Notes: generated by a model not told the origin, from the letters alone. A stretch of DNA of 64,000 nucleotides from Limnohabitans planktonicus II-D5 (GCF_001270065.2 NZ_LFYT02000008.1:1-64000); one strand, 5' to 3'; shown: positions 23,971-34,448, numbered from the stretch's first letter. Translations and numbers: made by a program.

Positions 23971-24722
23971 GCGCACAAGGCCATTTCAAAGGGAACTTCG
24001 TCAGTGCAGGACTGCAGACGCCCGTCCGCTTGCTGGCGCATCATGCGAATGACGACCAGCAGACGGTTGCAGCTGATTTCGGGTGTGATGCCCAAGGCTG
24101 GGTCAATTTTGAGGCGCAGCAACTGGAATGTGCGGCCTTGCGGCAGGGTTTGTTGCAGCAGGCCCGAGGTGGCCATGACCTTTTGCGTGGTGCCGGACTC
24201 GCGCAGCATCTGAAGCAGCAACTGTATGGACTGGACCAAGGGTGCATAGGGCGCTACCCACTGGTTCAGATCGGCGATGCGCTGAGTCGCGTCATGGTGC
24301 TGCCAGGCGTGGTAGGCGGGCAGGTCAAACTCGCAGGTGCCGCCCGGGATCACGGCCCGACTGCGCAAGGCCATCAGAAAGTCGTTGTCATGCAGGCTTT
24401 GGCCGATTTTCCCGGTCAGCTGGTTGATCACGGCGAAATGCTCGTCCAGTTGGTCGATCAGGGTGTTCAGTGCTTTTTCAGAGATGGCCGGATTCCCCCT
24501 GTAGCCGTTGTACAGCTGCTTTTGACGTTCCAGGTCCTTGAGGACATCCGATTTGAGTTCCGTGCGTGCCGACACCTCCATGATTTCAAACAAGGTGGTC
24601 AGGGCAAAGTGATGATCCACCGCGTCAGAGCGGGCGATCAATTGACCCAGGCGGGTGAACAGTTGCTGCAGGCGCAAATAGGTGCGGATGCGTTCGTTAA
24701 AGGGGTATTCGTACAGTATCAC
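23967..24722 (-). CDS. zapD: cell division protein ZapD
   Basis: The 251-residue protein stabilises FtsZ bundles at the division site. I chose the GTG at 24722, which gives (M)ILYEYPFNERIRTYLRLQQLF, the conserved family start; an ATG eight codons upstream is possible but unlike the family. The helical N-terminal domain and the C-terminal beta domain (TFQLLRLKIDPALGITPEISCNRL) are both present, so the gene is full length. It lies 24 bp after coaE and overlaps yacG. Confidence 0.93.
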   Translation of the reverse strand: MILYEYPFNERIRTYLRLQQLFTRLGQLIARSDAVDHHFALTTLFEIMEVSARTELKSDVLKDLERQKQLYNGYRGNPAISEKALNTLIDQLDEHFAVINQLTGKIGQSLHDNDFLMALRSRAVIPGGTCEFDLPAYHAWQHHDATQRIADLNQWVAPYAPLVQSIQLLLQMLRESGTTQKVMATSGLLQQTLPQGRTFQLLRLKIDPALGITPEISCNRLLVVIRMMRQQADGRLQSCTDEVPFEMALCA

Positions 24723-24746
24723 GCGGCATCTTCCAGATGCGGCCAA

Positions 24747-25364
24747 TCATAGCCCGAAGTCTGCGGCCACTTGGGTGACCTGGACCTCTAATTCGATCAA
24801 GCTCAATGACTGGTTGAAGATGACCACATCGGCGTACGCCAGGCGCTGCTCACGGCGAGCCTGCAAGGCGATGATGCGGTCAATCTCATCCAGGGCCAGG
24901 CCGTTGCGGGCCATGACCCGCTGGCGCTGGGTGTCCGTGTCGCAATCGACCACCAGCACCTGGTCCACCTGGCGGCGCCAGCGGTCTCCGGATTCCACCA
25001 GCAGGGGCACATCAAACACCAGGCAGCGGCTGCCGCTGTGCAGCGCAGCTTGCACCTGTTCGGCCGTGATCAGGCTGACCAGTGGGTGGATGATGGCTTC
25101 GAGCTGGCGTTTGGCGTTGGGGTCTTTGAAAATAAGCGCCCGCATGGCTTGGCGGTCCATGGCACCGTCTGCCCCAATCATGGCGGCTCCAAAGGCCTGT
25201 GCAATGGGCGCAATGGCCAGTCCGCCGGGGGCGGTCACGCTGCGCGAGATGGCGTCTGCATCCATCACTGCAGCACCTCGGGCGGCCAGCATGCCTGCCA
25301 CGGTGCTTTTGCCGCTGCCGATACCGCCGGTCAGGCCCAGGCGCCAAAGTCGTGAAGCGTTCAT
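24747..25364 (-). CDS. coaE: dephospho-CoA kinase
   Basis: The 205-residue kinase phosphorylates dephospho-CoA in the last step of coenzyme A synthesis. The P-loop GLTGGIGSGKST sits near residue 8, DADAISR near residue 35, and the lid/CoA-binding segment HPLVSLI near residue 105. I chose the ATG at 25364 (MNASRLWRLGLTGG), which overlaps the pilD stop by four bases. Upstream in-frame codons belong to pilD sequence and are not part of this protein. pilB-pilC-pilD-coaE-zapD-yacG forms one minus-strand operon. Confidence 0.95.
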   Translation of the reverse strand: MNASRLWRLGLTGGIGSGKSTVAGMLAARGAAVMDADAISRSVTAPGGLAIAPIAQAFGAAMIGADGAMDRQAMRALIFKDPNAKRQLEAIIHPLVSLITAEQVQAALHSGSRCLVFDVPLLVESGDRWRRQVDQVLVVDCDTDTQRQRVMARNGLALDEIDRIIALQARREQRLAYADVVIFNQSLSLIELEVQVTQVAADFGL

Positions 25365-26188
25365 GTCATTCCCACATGCAAGATGGGCAGGGGGCCAAAC
25401 ACCATGACCCACAAGCCTGCCAATGCCAAAAACGGACCAAACGGGATATAGCCATCGCCAGCCAGGCGCTGCGTGATCCGCAGCCCCAAACCGACGATGG
25501 CACCACCTACCGAAGCGATCAGTACCAGCGAGACCAGCGCGGGCCAGCCAAACCAGGCCCCCAGCGCCGCCAGCAATTTGAAATCGCCTTGTCCCATGCC
25601 GTCTTTGCCGGTGAACAGTCTGAACAGCCAATACACCGACCACAAAAACAAGTAGCCTGCTGCCCCGCCCCACAGGGCGTCGTGCAGGGTCACGCCGCTT
25701 AGCCCCATGCTGGCGGCCAGCAAACCCGACCAGGTCAGGGGTTGGGTGAGGGCATCGGGCAGCAAGCTGGTGTCTGCATCAATGGCGGCCAATGCGACCA
25801 GGGCCGATGCAAAGCCTGCCCAGACTGCGGCCTGCAGACTGAGGCCGTGTGTGGCAAAGCTCCACACAAACAGCGCTGCCGTGAGCAGTTCAACCGCTGG
25901 ATACCGCCAACCAATAGGGGCGCGGCACTGGCTACAGCGACCCCGCAGCACCAGATAGCTCAAAACGGGGATGTTTTCGTGCCATTTCAAGGCATGCCCG
26001 CAGTGAGGGCAGTGGGAGCTGGGGGTAGCGATGTTGTAGCGGGCAGCGGGCTGCGGCATATCGTCTGTTTCGGCTTGCCATTGCGCCTCCAGCATGCGTG
26101 GCAGGCGGTGAATGACCACGTTCAGGAAACTGCCGATGGCCAAGCCGAGCGCAGCGGCCAGCAGCATCACCAGGCTGTCAGGGCTCAT
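25361..26188 (-). CDS. pilD: type IV prepilin peptidase/N-methyltransferase
   Basis: The 275-residue inner-membrane enzyme cleaves and N-methylates type IV prepilins. The cytoplasmic zinc region has two C-x2-C pairs (HCPHCGH and CSQCRAP, residues 59-86). The catalytic aspartates lie in AAIDADTSLLPD and GMGQGDFKLLAALGAW, the GxGD-type aspartic protease motif. About eight membrane helices are predicted. The prepilin genes themselves are outside this window. It starts one base after the pilC stop. Confidence 0.95.
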   Translation of the reverse strand: MSPDSLVMLLAAALGLAIGSFLNVVIHRLPRMLEAQWQAETDDMPQPAARYNIATPSSHCPHCGHALKWHENIPVLSYLVLRGRCSQCRAPIGWRYPAVELLTAALFVWSFATHGLSLQAAVWAGFASALVALAAIDADTSLLPDALTQPLTWSGLLAASMGLSGVTLHDALWGGAAGYLFLWSVYWLFRLFTGKDGMGQGDFKLLAALGAWFGWPALVSLVLIASVGGAIVGLGLRITQRLAGDGYIPFGPFLALAGLWVMVFGPLPILHVGMT

Positions 26189-26189
26189 G

Positions 26190-27398
26190 TCAAAACACCT
26201 GACCGAGACGGAAGATGGGCAGATACATGGCCACCAGGATGCCCCCTATCAAGCCCCCCAGCACCACGATGATCAGGGGCTCCAGCATGCTGGACAGGCC
26301 GTTCACACGGTCATCGAGTTCGGACTCCATCAGGCCACCGGCCCGCGCTAACAAATTTTCCATGGCTCCTGTCTCTTCTCCGGTTGCACACAACTGCACG
26401 ATCATGGGCTGAAAACGCCCCGTTTGGGCCATGGCCTCACTCAATCCGCTGCCCTGGGCCACGCGACGCTGTACTTGCAGCGTGGCGCGTTCAAAGACCG
26501 AATGATCGCATGCCTGTGCCACGGGCCCCAATGCTTCGGCCAAGGGGACACCTGCCGCCAGCAAAGCCGACAAGGTTTGCGCCCAGCGCGCCACCACGGC
26601 ACTGCGAATGAGCGCACCCAGCAGCGGCCAGTGCAGCAGCCAGCGGTCCAGCCAGAGCTTGAATTGCACGGCCTTGGCGGTGTGCCGTTGCCAAAGCCAG
26701 ATCCCCAGCAACAGGGAGGCCAAGGCAAATGGCCCTGAGGCGCTCAAACCCCTGCTCAGGGTCACCACAACTTGTGTGGGCCAGGGCAAATCGGCGCCAA
26801 AAGACTTGAAAACATCCTCAAAGACAGGCACCACAAACACCAGGATCAACACCAGCACCGCCACGGCCACCCCCAAGACGATGCACGGATACATCAGCGC
26901 GGAGCGCACACGCGACCGCACGGCTTCATTCTTTTCCAGCGTGTTGGCCAGGCGCTCCATCATGGTGTCCAGAATGCCCGCAGACTCGCCCGCTTGCACC
27001 ATGCTGATGTAGAGCGCCGAAAAGTATTGCGGGTGGCGCGCCAGTGCTGCATGCAAAGCCGTACCCGACGTCACATCGTTTTCAATAGACACGATCAGCT
27101 CTCTGAGCAGCGTTGAAGTCAGGCTGCGAGAGAGCATGTGCAGCGCCTGCATCAAGGGCACGCCTGCCCGCAGCAAGGCAGCCAATTGCCGCGTCATCTG
27201 GGCCATCTCGCGCGTGCTGACTTTGGGGGTGCTGTACCACCACAAACGCTGCAATTGAATGTGTGTGATGCCTTGCCTGCGCAGCTGGGCTCGCGCCAGT
27301 TCGGCGTTGAGCGCTTTGATTTGCCCCTGCGCAGGCTGGTCTTGTCGGTCCCGGCCTTTCCAGGCAAAGGTGGGATGGCGGCGGTTGCCGGTGCTCAT
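26190..27398 (-). CDS. pilC: type IV pilus assembly inner-membrane platform protein
   Basis: The 402-residue protein has two repeated T2SF domains (about residues 70-195 and 275-395), each with cytoplasmic helices and membrane segments, for example FALASLLLGIWLWQ and the C-terminal IIVVLGGLIGGILVAMYLPIF. KVSTREMAQMTRQLAALLRAGVPLMQAL and WAQTLSALLAAGVPLAEAL are the twin signature helices. It couples PilB ATPase motion to pilus assembly. The ATG at 27398 (MSTGNRRHPTFAWKG) overlaps the pilB stop. The protein is near the normal 400-residue length. Confidence 0.95.
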   Translation of the reverse strand: MSTGNRRHPTFAWKGRDRQDQPAQGQIKALNAELARAQLRRQGITHIQLQRLWWYSTPKVSTREMAQMTRQLAALLRAGVPLMQALHMLSRSLTSTLLRELIVSIENDVTSGTALHAALARHPQYFSALYISMVQAGESAGILDTMMERLANTLEKNEAVRSRVRSALMYPCIVLGVAVAVLVLILVFVVPVFEDVFKSFGADLPWPTQVVVTLSRGLSASGPFALASLLLGIWLWQRHTAKAVQFKLWLDRWLLHWPLLGALIRSAVVARWAQTLSALLAAGVPLAEALGPVAQACDHSVFERATLQVQRRVAQGSGLSEAMAQTGRFQPMIVQLCATGEETGAMENLLARAGGLMESELDDRVNGLSSMLEPLIIVVLGGLIGGILVAMYLPIFRLGQVF

Positions 27399-28612
27399 GC
27401 GCCGTCCCGTGTGGCGGCCAGCACTTCCTCCAGGGACGTGACGCCTTGCAAGACTTTGCGCAAACCCGCCTGGCGCAAGGTGGACACCCCCTCTCGCTGT
27501 GCTTGCAGGGCCAGTTCCTGACTGCCTGCGTCGCGCAAGACCAGGTTTTGCATCTCCGCGCTGACCGGCATGACCTGAAAAATGCCTGTGCGCCCAGCAA
27601 AACCTTTGTGGCATTGATCGCAGCCGACGGGGCCATAAACCGTCACGCTGTCGCTGCTGAGCAGGTCTTGCGGCAGCCCTGCCTGCAACAGAACCGAGGA
27701 GGGCAGCTGCACACTTTGCTTGCAATGGGGGCACAAACAGCGCACCAGCCGCTGGGCGGTGATCAAAGTCACGCTGGCCGCAATGTTGTAAGACGCCGTG
27801 CCCATGTTGCGAAGGCGCACCAAGGTGCTGGGCGCATCGTTGGTGTGCAGCGTCGAGAGCACCAGATGTCCCGTCTGCGCCGCCTGAATCGCGATGTTGG
27901 CAGTCTCCAGGTCGCGCACCTCCCCAACCATCAAAATGTCCGGGTCTTGCCGCAAAAAAGCCCGCAATGCCACGGCAAAGCTCAGTCCTGGCTTGTCCTG
28001 CACATTGACCTGATTGATGCCCTGAAGCTGGATTTCGCAGGGGTCTTCGACCGTGGCGATGTTCACCTCGGCGGTGTTCAGCAAATTCAGACAGGCGTAA
28101 AGTGACTGCGTCTTGCCGGAACCCGTGGGGCCGGTGACCAGCACCATGCCGTGCGGGTGGCGAATGGCCTGCGTCAACCGGGCCAAATCGGCCGGTTCAT
28201 ACCCCAGCCGGTTCAGGTCCAGTTGGGCCTGTGCAGAGTCCAGCACCCGGATCACCAATTTCTCGCCGAACAGTGTGGGCAAAGTGCTGACGCGCAAATC
28301 CAGCTCACGGCCATCGGGCATGTGCAGCTTCATGCGCCCGTCTTGCGGCAAGCGCTTTTCCGCAATGTCCAGGCGTGAAAGCACTTTGATGCGCGAAGAC
28401 AAACGGTCCTTGAGCACCAGATGTGGGGTGGCCATTTCCCGCAGCTCTCCATCAATGCGCATGCGGACGCGGTAGTGGTGCTCGTAGGGCTCGAAATGCA
28501 GATCGGACGCCTTCATGGCCACCGCTTGCTCCAGCAATTGCTGCACATAGTTCACCACCGGCGCATCCTCGATGGCCCCGATCTTCGCCTTGTTGATCGC
28601 ACTGTCCAGCAT
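27395..28612 (-). CDS. pilB: type IV pilus extension ATPase, N-terminally short
   Basis: The 405-residue ATPase contains the whole catalytic part: Walker A GPTGSGKT near residue 165, the Asp box region, Walker B (DPDILMVGEVRD), the His box, and a CLCPHC...CDQC zinc motif near residues 290-338. Typical PilB proteins are about 570 residues; the N-terminal MshEN (c-di-GMP binding) domain is absent. The ATG is preceded by a good AGGAGA ribosome site, and only 140 bp separate it from the tRNA, so the short form seems genuine rather than mis-started. It heads pilBCD. Confidence 0.88.
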   Translation of the reverse strand: MLDSAINKAKIGAIEDAPVVNYVQQLLEQAVAMKASDLHFEPYEHHYRVRMRIDGELREMATPHLVLKDRLSSRIKVLSRLDIAEKRLPQDGRMKLHMPDGRELDLRVSTLPTLFGEKLVIRVLDSAQAQLDLNRLGYEPADLARLTQAIRHPHGMVLVTGPTGSGKTQSLYACLNLLNTAEVNIATVEDPCEIQLQGINQVNVQDKPGLSFAVALRAFLRQDPDILMVGEVRDLETANIAIQAAQTGHLVLSTLHTNDAPSTLVRLRNMGTASYNIAASVTLITAQRLVRCLCPHCKQSVQLPSSVLLQAGLPQDLLSSDSVTVYGPVGCDQCHKGFAGRTGIFQVMPVSAEMQNLVLRDAGSQELALQAQREGVSTLRQAGLRKVLQGVTSLEEVLAATRDGA

Positions 28613-28705
28613 GACGTCTCCTGATAATTGATGAATACCTTTGTATTCGTATCATGGGCTGTCCCTGGCGGTTTGTAAATGGACGCATCAGTCAGGCCAG
28701 GCAAG

Positions 28706-28742
28706 AAAAAAGCCGCAGACGGTGTTCAGTCAGCGGCTTTTT
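28706..28742 (-). terminator. Rho-independent terminator after tRNA-Pro
   Basis: On the minus strand, AAAAAGCCGC and GCGGCTTTTTT form a 10-bp stem around a 17-base loop, just downstream of tRNA-Pro and upstream of pilB. Confidence 0.75.
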
Positions 28743-28752
28743 GGCGGTGATG

Positions 28753-28829
28753 TGGTCGGGGTGAGAGGATTCGAACCTCCGGCCTCTACGTCCCGAACGT
28801 AGCGCTCTACCAGGCTAAGCTACACCCCG
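28753..28829 (-). tRNA. tRNA-Pro (anticodon CGG)
   Basis: The 77-nt gene has acceptor CGGGGTG/CACCCCG, encoded CCA, D arm TAGCTTAGCCTGGTAGA, anticodon loop TTCGGGA (CGG), and T arm GTTCGAATC. The G-C rich acceptor and the CGG anticodon identify a proline tRNA. Confidence 0.96.
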
Positions 28830-28923
28830 CAGTGAAGCGGGAAAAATTCTAGCAAAACCGCAGGCAGTCTCAATGAGTGCTCTTTGGATGAAAAAGGCGT
28901 GGTTTTATCCCTACATGGAGAGT

Positions 28924-28951
28924 TTGACCTCTCTGAGTGTGTTGCTATTGA
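28924..28951 (+). promoter_or_regulatory. candidate promoter for the secreted hypothetical gene
   Basis: TTGACC (28924-28929), a 16-bp spacer and TATTGA (28946-28951) resemble a sigma-70 promoter 49 bp upstream of the ATG at 29000. The surrounding 170 bp are unusually AT-rich. Confidence 0.35.
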
Positions 28952-28999
28952 TGATTTTTCTAATGAAAATGGAAAAATCAACAAATGGAGCACTTGCTG

Positions 29000-29488
29000 A
29001 TGAAAAAAATTCTCAAAAATACCGTTTGGGGTGGGGTTCTTGCATTGATTGGAGGGCTGGCGAGCGCAGATGTCACTCAGGACAAAGCATACGTGGGCCT
29101 TGTCTGGACGCTGGAAAATTCATCGTTCATGCCCGATGCGGTGGTGGGTTTGCGCCATGCCAAGACCACAGCGGGCGCAGATGTGTCGGGCTACGATGTC
29201 TCTGCCCGCTTCAAGCTGGGTGGAACGTTGACGTTTGACAGCGTTCGCGCGGTGTATCTCGATGGCAAGCGCACATCACAGTGGCAGGCTGGTTTGGGCT
29301 ACTCTGCAAAGCATCAGTCAGCATTTGGAACAGTCGGCACCAGCGCCGAGTACTTGAAGTTGGGGCTGGACTATTTGGTCAAGCCTGCAAAATTCGATGC
29401 ATTTGTCGAACTCAATACGCTGGAAAAACCTGCTGAGGTTAAGTCGGAGCCTGTGCCTGTGGTTCAGCCTGCTCTTGGACCGGGTTGA
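29000..29488 (+). CDS. hypothetical secreted (outer-membrane-like) protein
   Basis: The 162-residue product has a clear signal peptide (MKKILKNTVWGGVLALIGGLASA, cleavage before DVTQD). The mature part has alternating strands of about ten residues (GYDVSARFKLGGTLTFDSVRAVYLDG; WQAGLGYSAKHQSAFG; EYLKLGLDYLVK), as in small beta-barrel or surface proteins. It ends in a proline/valine-rich tail without a terminal aromatic residue, so barrel insertion is uncertain. I do not recognise the family. The ATG at 29000 follows GGAGCACTTGCTG, giving a moderate ribosome site. It stands alone between tRNA-Pro and convergent ispB. Confidence 0.7.
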   Translation: MKKILKNTVWGGVLALIGGLASADVTQDKAYVGLVWTLENSSFMPDAVVGLRHAKTTAGADVSGYDVSARFKLGGTLTFDSVRAVYLDGKRTSQWQAGLGYSAKHQSAFGTVGTSAEYLKLGLDYLVKPAKFDAFVELNTLEKPAEVKSEPVPVVQPALGPG

Positions 29489-29599
29489 ACAGTTGAAGCT
29501 TTAACCCTGTCACCAAAGCCAACTTGAAGCTGGCTTTTATTCAAGCTGTGGTTTGATTAAGGCTTGGCCCGCTCGCACGCGTGTCACTGTGTTTTCCGC

Positions 29600-30583
29600 T
29601 CAGTTTCTGCGATTGAGCAGCTGCGAGGCGAGCAACACCATGGCCTGGCGGTAAGTGTTGTCGGGCAGTTGCATGGCTGCCTCGATGGCGCGTTGTGCTT
29701 CGGCTGCTGCGGCGTCGCGGGTGGCGTCCAAGGCACCGGTTTCGCGCACGATGCTGACAATGTCGTGCAACTTGTCCACGCTGCCGGTTTCAATGGCTTC
29801 GCGCACCGTCTGGCTTTGCTTGGGCGTGCCGCGTTGCATGGCCAGGATCAGAGGCAAGGTGGCTTTGCCTTCGCGCAGGTCATCGCCCAGGTTTTTGCCC
29901 ATTTCGGCGGCGTTGCCGTCGTAGTCCAGCACATCGTCAATGACCTGAAAGGCCGTGCCCAGGGCTTGGCCATATTCTGCGCAGGCGGCCTCAATGGGGG
30001 CGGGGCTGCCCGCCAAAATGGCACCCAGGCGCGAACTGGCTTCAAACAGCTTGGCCGTTTTGGAGCGGATCACGCGCAAATAGCCTTCTTCGTCGAGAGA
30101 GGCGTCGTGCATGTTCATGAGTTGAAGCACTTCGCCTTCAGCGATCACGTTGGTGGCATCGGCCAGGGTCTGCATGACGCGCATGCTGCCTGCGTCCACC
30201 ATCATCTGGAAAGCGCGGGAATACAAAAAGTCGCCCACCAGCACGCTGGCCGGGTTGCCAAAGTTTTCATTGGCGGTGGGGCGGCCGCGTCGCAGCGTGG
30301 ACTCGTCGACCACGTCGTCGTGCAGCAAGGTGGCGGTGTGGATGAATTCGACCACCGCAGCCAGGTTGTGGCGTTGTGTCTCCTGGTAGCCCAAAGCCCC
30401 GCAACTGAGCAGCAGCAGCACGGGCCGCAGGCGTTTGCCACCTGCCGAAATGATGTAGCGCGCTACTTCGCCAACCAAAGGCACACCGGAGTCCAGGCGA
30501 TGGGCAATGACACGATCAACCTCGGCCATGTCGGGTGCCACCAGTGCAAGAACGGCGGCGGTGCTGTTTTCGGAGGCAGGCAA
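29600..30583 (-). CDS. ispB: polyprenyl (octaprenyl) diphosphate synthase
   Basis: The enzyme makes the long isoprenoid tail of ubiquinone. Both aspartate-rich motifs are present: LLHDDVVDES (near residue 87) and FQVIDDVLDYDG (near residue 215). GGKRLRP near residue 50 binds isopentenyl diphosphate. The frame opens at a TTG at 30583 (327 residues). An in-frame ATG at 30529 (MAEVDRVIAHRL) gives 309 residues and may be the true start. It is divergent from rplU, sharing about 200 bp. Confidence 0.93.
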   Translation of the reverse strand: MPASENSTAAVLALVAPDMAEVDRVIAHRLDSGVPLVGEVARYIISAGGKRLRPVLLLLSCGALGYQETQRHNLAAVVEFIHTATLLHDDVVDESTLRRGRPTANENFGNPASVLVGDFLYSRAFQMMVDAGSMRVMQTLADATNVIAEGEVLQLMNMHDASLDEEGYLRVIRSKTAKLFEASSRLGAILAGSPAPIEAACAEYGQALGTAFQVIDDVLDYDGNAAEMGKNLGDDLREGKATLPLILAMQRGTPKQSQTVREAIETGSVDKLHDIVSIVRETGALDATRDAAAAEAQRAIEAAMQLPDNTYRQAMVLLASQLLNRRN

Positions 30584-30709
30584 CTTGGAGTTCCGGAGAA
30601 TGTAGGTTCCCCAGGCATACTGGGTTCAAAAATGACAAAAAACTCAGCGCATTATAGGGACTGACCCTGGACCTGCCGGCCGCGCCGGGGATTGATGGAC
30701 GCGTGAACA

Positions 30710-30738
30710 TTGAACCGCGTGCCGTTGCATGCTAGAAT
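30710..30738 (+). promoter_or_regulatory. sigma-70 promoter of rplU-rpmA
   Basis: TTGAAC (30710-30715) and TAGAAT (30733-30738) are separated by exactly 17 bp, 54 bp upstream of the rplU ATG. Confidence 0.7.
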
Positions 30739-30791
30739 CTTCGGTTCCTTGGGGATCAGCCCTTGGAAACTTCCATTCAAAGAGGTCATTT

Positions 30792-31103
30792 ATGTACGCG
30801 GTCATAAAAACCGGTGGCAAACAGTATCGTGTTGTCGCTGGCGAAAAAATTAAAGTAGAACAGATTGCTGCGGACGTTGGCCAGGAAATCGTGATTGATC
30901 AAGTTCTCGCAGTCGGCAACGGCGCAGATCTGAAGATCGGCACGCCCCTGGTGTCCGGCGCCACAGTCAAAGCCACTGTGGTGGCTCATGGCAAGCACGA
31001 CAAAGTGCACATCTTCAAGATGCGCCGTCGCAAGCACTATCAGAAACGTCAGGGTCACCGTCAGCAGTTCACCGAACTGCAAATCGGTGCGATCGCTGCC
31101 TGA
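30792..31103 (+). CDS. rplU: 50S ribosomal protein L21
   Basis: The 103-residue protein begins [24 protein letters not shown] and carries the conserved C-terminal [19 protein letters not shown], which binds 23S rRNA. The ATG at 30792 is the family start. It is the first gene of rplU-rpmA, a promoter with near-consensus boxes lies upstream, and rpmA starts 12 bp after the stop. obgE follows after a terminator, the classic order. Confidence 0.98.
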   Translation: MYAVIKTGGKQYRVVAGEKIKVEQIAADVGQEIVIDQVLAVGNGADLKIGTPLVSGATVKATVVAHGKHDKVHIFKMRRRKHYQKRQGHRQQFTELQIGAIAA

Positions 31104-31115
31104 GGAGAATAGGTC

Positions 31116-31376
31116 ATGGCACAGAAAAAAGGCGGCGGCTCTACGCGCAACGGTCGTGATTCCAAGCCAAAAATGCTCGGCGTCAAGGCTTTCGGTGGTG
31201 AACTGATCAGCGCTGGCGCGATCATCGTTCGTCAACGTGGCACCAAGTTCCATGCAGGCAACAATGTCGGCATCGGCAAGGACCACACCCTGTTTGCTTT
31301 GGTTGACGGCCATGTGTCGTTTGCCACCAAAGGTGCACTGAGCAAACACACAGTGAACGTGACACCGGCTGTTTAA
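31116..31376 (+). CDS. rpmA: 50S ribosomal protein L27
   Basis: The 86-residue protein begins [20 protein letters not shown], the conserved flexible N-terminus that reaches the peptidyl transferase centre. No N-terminal cleavage extension, as in Firmicutes, is present. [19 protein letters not shown] is the conserved core. It is co-transcribed with rplU and preceded by TGAGGAGAATAG as a good ribosome site. A GC-rich terminator follows 17 bp after the stop. Confidence 0.98.
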   Translation: MAQKKGGGSTRNGRDSKPKMLGVKAFGGELISAGAIIVRQRGTKFHAGNNVGIGKDHTLFALVDGHVSFATKGALSKHTVNVTPAV

Positions 31377-31392
31377 GCCTGTCCCGCGCATT

Positions 31393-31427
31393 GCGAAGAG
31401 GAGCCCCGCCAGCCGGGGCTTTTCGCA
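31393..31427 (+). terminator. Rho-independent terminator after rpmA
   Basis: AGCCCCG, loop CCAGC, CGGGGCT then TTTTCGC; the outer GCGAA/TTCGC bases extend the stem. It separates rplU-rpmA from obgE. Confidence 0.7.
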
Positions 31428-31453
31428 TTATGGTTCGTCTTGTTTTTGCATGA

Positions 31454-32605
<1,152 letters not shown>

Positions 32606-32659
32606 TTCGGTGGCCTGCGCCGAAAATGGCGACCCCTTGTCTACCCTAAACACCGCAGC

Positions 32660-33796
32660 ATGACCTCTGTAGCCGTTTCCACTCTCCTGCGCGATGCCCG
32701 TCGCATCGTCGTCAAAGTCGGCTCCAGCCTGGTGACCAACGAAGGCCGGGGGCTGGACGAGGCCGCCATTGGCGAGTGGTGCCGTCAAATGGCCTTGCTC
32801 AGTGCCCAAGGCAAGGAAGTGGTCATGGTCTCCAGCGGTGCGATTGCTGAAGGCATGAAGCGCTTGGGCTGGACCACCCGCCCAAGCGAAGTCCCTGCCT
32901 TGCAAGCTGCCGCAGCCGTGGGCCAGATGGGTTTGGCGCAGATGTACGAAACCAAGCTGCGTGAAAACGGCATGGGCAGCGCCCAGGTCTTGCTCACGCA
33001 TGCCGATCTGGCCGACCGCGAGCGCTACCTCAACGCCCGCTCGACTTTGCTCACCTTGTTGCAGCACAGGGTGTTGCCCGTCATCAACGAAAACGACACG
33101 GTGGTCAACGACGAGATCAAGTTTGGCGACAACGACACCTTGGGCGCTTTGGTGGCCAACCTGATCGAAGCCGATCTGTTGGTCATACTGACCGATCAAA
33201 AAGGTTTGTACACCGCCGACCCGCGCAAAGACCCAGCAGCCACGTTTGTGCACGAGGCCCGTGCAGGTGATCCGGCACTGGAAGCCATGGCCGGTGGCGC
33301 GGGCTCCAGCATTGGTAAGGGGGGCATGATCACCAAAATCCTCGCAGCCAAGCGAGCAGCGGGTTCGGGTGCGTCCACCGTCATCGCTTGGGGGCGCGAG
33401 CCCGATGCCTTGCTTCGTCTCTGTCAGGGAGACAACATGGGTACTTTGCTGGTGGCCCAGACGGCCAAGCAGCAAGCGCGCAAACAATGGATGGCCGACC
33501 ATCTGCAAATGCGAGGCTCGGTCACGGTGGATGCTGGTGCAGCCCACAAAGTGCTGACCGAAGGCAAGAGCCTGCTGCCCATTGGCATGACGGGTGTGGC
33601 GGGTGATTTTTCACGCGGCGATGTCATCGCTATCCGGGATGAGCAAGGCGCAGAAATTGCCCGGGGCCTGGCCAATTACGCCAGCGCAGAGGCCCGTTTG
33701 CTGTGCCGCAAGCCTTCGCACGAGTACGAGTCACTGCTGGGCTACACCGCAGAGCCTGAAATGGTGCACCGAGACAACCTGATATTGCGCCGCTGA
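32660..33796 (+). CDS. proB: glutamate 5-kinase
   Basis: The 378-residue enzyme phosphorylates glutamate, the first and feedback-regulated step of proline synthesis. The amino-acid kinase domain has [15 protein letters not shown] and [21 protein letters not shown]. AGTGGMxTK-type [19 protein letters not shown] follows near residue 218. A C-terminal PUA domain (from about residue 285, [13 protein letters not shown]) is present. The proA partner is not in the window. The obgE-proB-rppH order is common in Burkholderiales. Confidence 0.97.
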   Translation: MTSVAVSTLLRDARRIVVKVGSSLVTNEGRGLDEAAIGEWCRQMALLSAQGKEVVMVSSGAIAEGMKRLGWTTRPSEVPALQAAAAVGQMGLAQMYETKLRENGMGSAQVLLTHADLADRERYLNARSTLLTLLQHRVLPVINENDTVVNDEIKFGDNDTLGALVANLIEADLLVILTDQKGLYTADPRKDPAATFVHEARAGDPALEAMAGGAGSSIGKGGMITKILAAKRAAGSGASTVIAWGREPDALLRLCQGDNMGTLLVAQTAKQQARKQWMADHLQMRGSVTVDAGAAHKVLTEGKSLLPIGMTGVAGDFSRGDVIAIRDEQGAEIARGLANYASAEARLLCRKPSHEYESLLGYTAEPEMVHRDNLILRR

Positions 33797-33833
33797 ATGC
33801 GCAGGGGCCTTTAGGGCTACCTGCCTGTGCACC

Positions 33834-34448
33834 TCATCCTTGCGGATTGGGGTCAAAGCTGGCCCCAGGCGGCAGCTCCATGTGCATCGGTGGCTGCATG
33901 TCCAGGTGGGTTTCTTGCTCCATGCCATCGCGTGATGCTCTGCTACCGCCACGCAGGTAGCGGTTTTGTCGGTCATGACGCGGCAGGAAGCGTGCCAACT
34001 CGGTCAGTGCCATTTCATAGACGCCGCGCTTGAACTCCACCACCACATCGAGCGGGACCCAATAGTCATTCCAACGCCAGGCGTCAAACTCGGGGTGGTC
34101 TGTGGCGCGCAAATTCAGGTGGTGGTCGTGGGTGACCATCTGCAACAGGAACCAGATTTGTTTCTGGCCTTTGTAAAAACCGCGAGCATCCCTTCGGATG
34201 AAGCGGTCTGGCACTTCATAGCGCAACCAGTCACGGGTTCGGGCCACGATGCGCACATGCTCCGGGTGGAGCCCCACTTCTTCATGCAGTTCTCTGAACA
34301 TCGCCTGCTCGGGACTTTCGCCCCGGTCGATGCCGCCTTGCGGAAACTGCCAGCTGTGGGTTCTGATGCGCTTGCCCCAGAAAACCTGGTTTCTCTGGTT
34401 GAGCAGAATGATGCCGACGTTCGGCCTAAAGCCTTCACGGTCAAGCAT
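33834..34448 (-). CDS. rppH: RNA pyrophosphohydrolase
   Basis: The 204-residue Nudix enzyme removes pyrophosphate from the 5' end of mRNAs and so starts RNase E decay. The Nudix box runs from [17 protein letters not shown] to HEEVGL (about residues 38-60). It follows [20 protein letters not shown], the RppH pattern. I chose the ATG at 34448 ([17 protein letters not shown]); the longer frame starts at a TTG. The C-terminal 40 residues are variable and proline/methionine rich. It is divergent from proS. Confidence 0.94.
   Translation of the reverse strand: MLDREGFRPNVGIILLNQRNQVFWGKRIRTHSWQFPQGGIDRGESPEQAMFRELHEEVGLHPEHVRIVARTRDWLRYEVPDRFIRRDARGFYKGQKQIWFLLQMVTHDHHLNLRATDHPEFDAWRWNDYWVPLDVVVEFKRGVYEMALTELARFLPRHDRQNRYLRGGSRASRDGMEQETHLDMQPPMHMELPPGASFDPNPQG

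Noticed and set aside
28873..29238. 121-codon frame starting after tRNA-Pro
   Set aside because: It overlaps the secreted-protein gene in another frame and lacks a ribosome site; the AT-rich start is more likely leader or promoter DNA.
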